Source: Struthidea cinerea | Lineage: Eukaryota > Chordata > Aves > Passeriformes > Corcoracidae | Reading direction: 5' to 3' | DNA: 64,000 nt | NCBI GenBank assembly: GCA_013397865.1 | Contig: VZTI01005197.1 | Span: forward strand, 506,948-570,947 | Part shown: positions 63,800 to 64,000 of the stretch, in pieces | Layout: each line of letters begins with the position of its first letter | Position numbering within the stretch: the stretch's first letter is position 1 | Made by a program: the position numbers and the translations under genes | The notes under the pieces: model-generated | What the model was told of the DNA's origin: nothing | The model's input: only the letters and a program-made list of their open reading frames with translations | Database searches by the model: none

Positions 63800-64000
63800 C
63801 TGAAAAAGACAATCGGAACAATAATTCCATTAGCATAGAAGGCCATAATTTCTAAATCCTCAGTAATCATTCCTTGTCATGTATTTAATAAGATTCCTTG
63901 CACTAACCCTCCTGAATATTGCAGAGCAAGAATTCGGTCCTAACTTTCTAGGGCATAGCAGATTAGGCTTTAAAAGGAAGTAGGGTTCTATAGTAACATC
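63800..64000 (-). other. TDO2: TDO2 last intron (partial)
   Basis: This is sequence upstream of the TDO2 last exon on the - strand. It starts with a polypyrimidine tract and AG acceptor, then carries no TDO2-like coding segment up to the window edge. The preceding exon must lie beyond 64000. Confidence 0.7.

Noticed and set aside
1..64000. CRISPR arrays, tRNA or rRNA genes, operons and ribosome binding sites
   Set aside because: No regularly spaced direct repeats and no cloverleaf or rRNA-like blocks were seen. The genes are eukaryotic split genes, so bacterial-type signals do not apply.

Overview
The window is nuclear DNA from a bird. The evidence is vertebrate split genes with GT-AG introns, fragments of the avian-type LINE CR1, avian endogenous-retrovirus-type LTRs, an AT-rich background and one CpG island. 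Chicken or another galliform fits, but I cannot fix the species from sequence alone. There is no sign of bacterial, plasmid or phage content, and no tRNA, rRNA or CRISPR array that I can support.

Layout. Positions 1 to about 53,250 are a gene-poor, AT-rich tract with no recognisable exon. Its content is unique-looking DNA plus old interspersed repeats: CR1 fragments near 18.6, 24.2-24.7, 32.5, 37.5-37.9, 39.4-39.6 and 47.5-48.3 kb; a clean solo LTR at 34,688-35,256 flanked by a perfect 5-bp target duplication; two further LTR-like blocks near 16.65-17.17 and 22.19-22.55 kb; a retroelement-like block near 11.75-12.9 kb; a perfect 49-bp tandem duplication; and short simple repeats. A CpG island at about 53.27-54.11 kb marks the promoter of the one complete gene, CTSO (cathepsin O). 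It lies on the + strand in eight coding exons from 53,628 to 61,673 and encodes 331 residues with an intact papain-type catalytic set (Gln136, Cys142, His279, Asn299). About 1.7 kb beyond its poly(A) signal, on the - strand, is the final coding exon of TDO2 (tryptophan 2,3-dioxygenase) at 63,646-63,799. The rest of TDO2 lies beyond the right edge.

How the genes relate. CTSO and TDO2 are convergent neighbours, as they are on human 4q32. On that map the 5' side of CTSO faces a long gene-poor interval towards PDGFC, so the first 53 kb here is probably the start of that interval. The two products do not share a pathway: CTSO is a lysosomal cysteine protease and TDO2 a haem enzyme of tryptophan breakdown. 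Their adjacency looks like conserved synteny, not functional clustering.

I looked for an undescribed system and did not find convincing evidence of one. The most checkable oddities are the solo LTR with its target duplication, the 49-bp perfect duplication, two diverged copies of one repeat flanking it, a CpG-bearing hairpin at 9,384-9,409, a Pro-to-Thr change in a conserved CTSO motif, and an out-of-frame upstream ATG overlapping the CTSO start.
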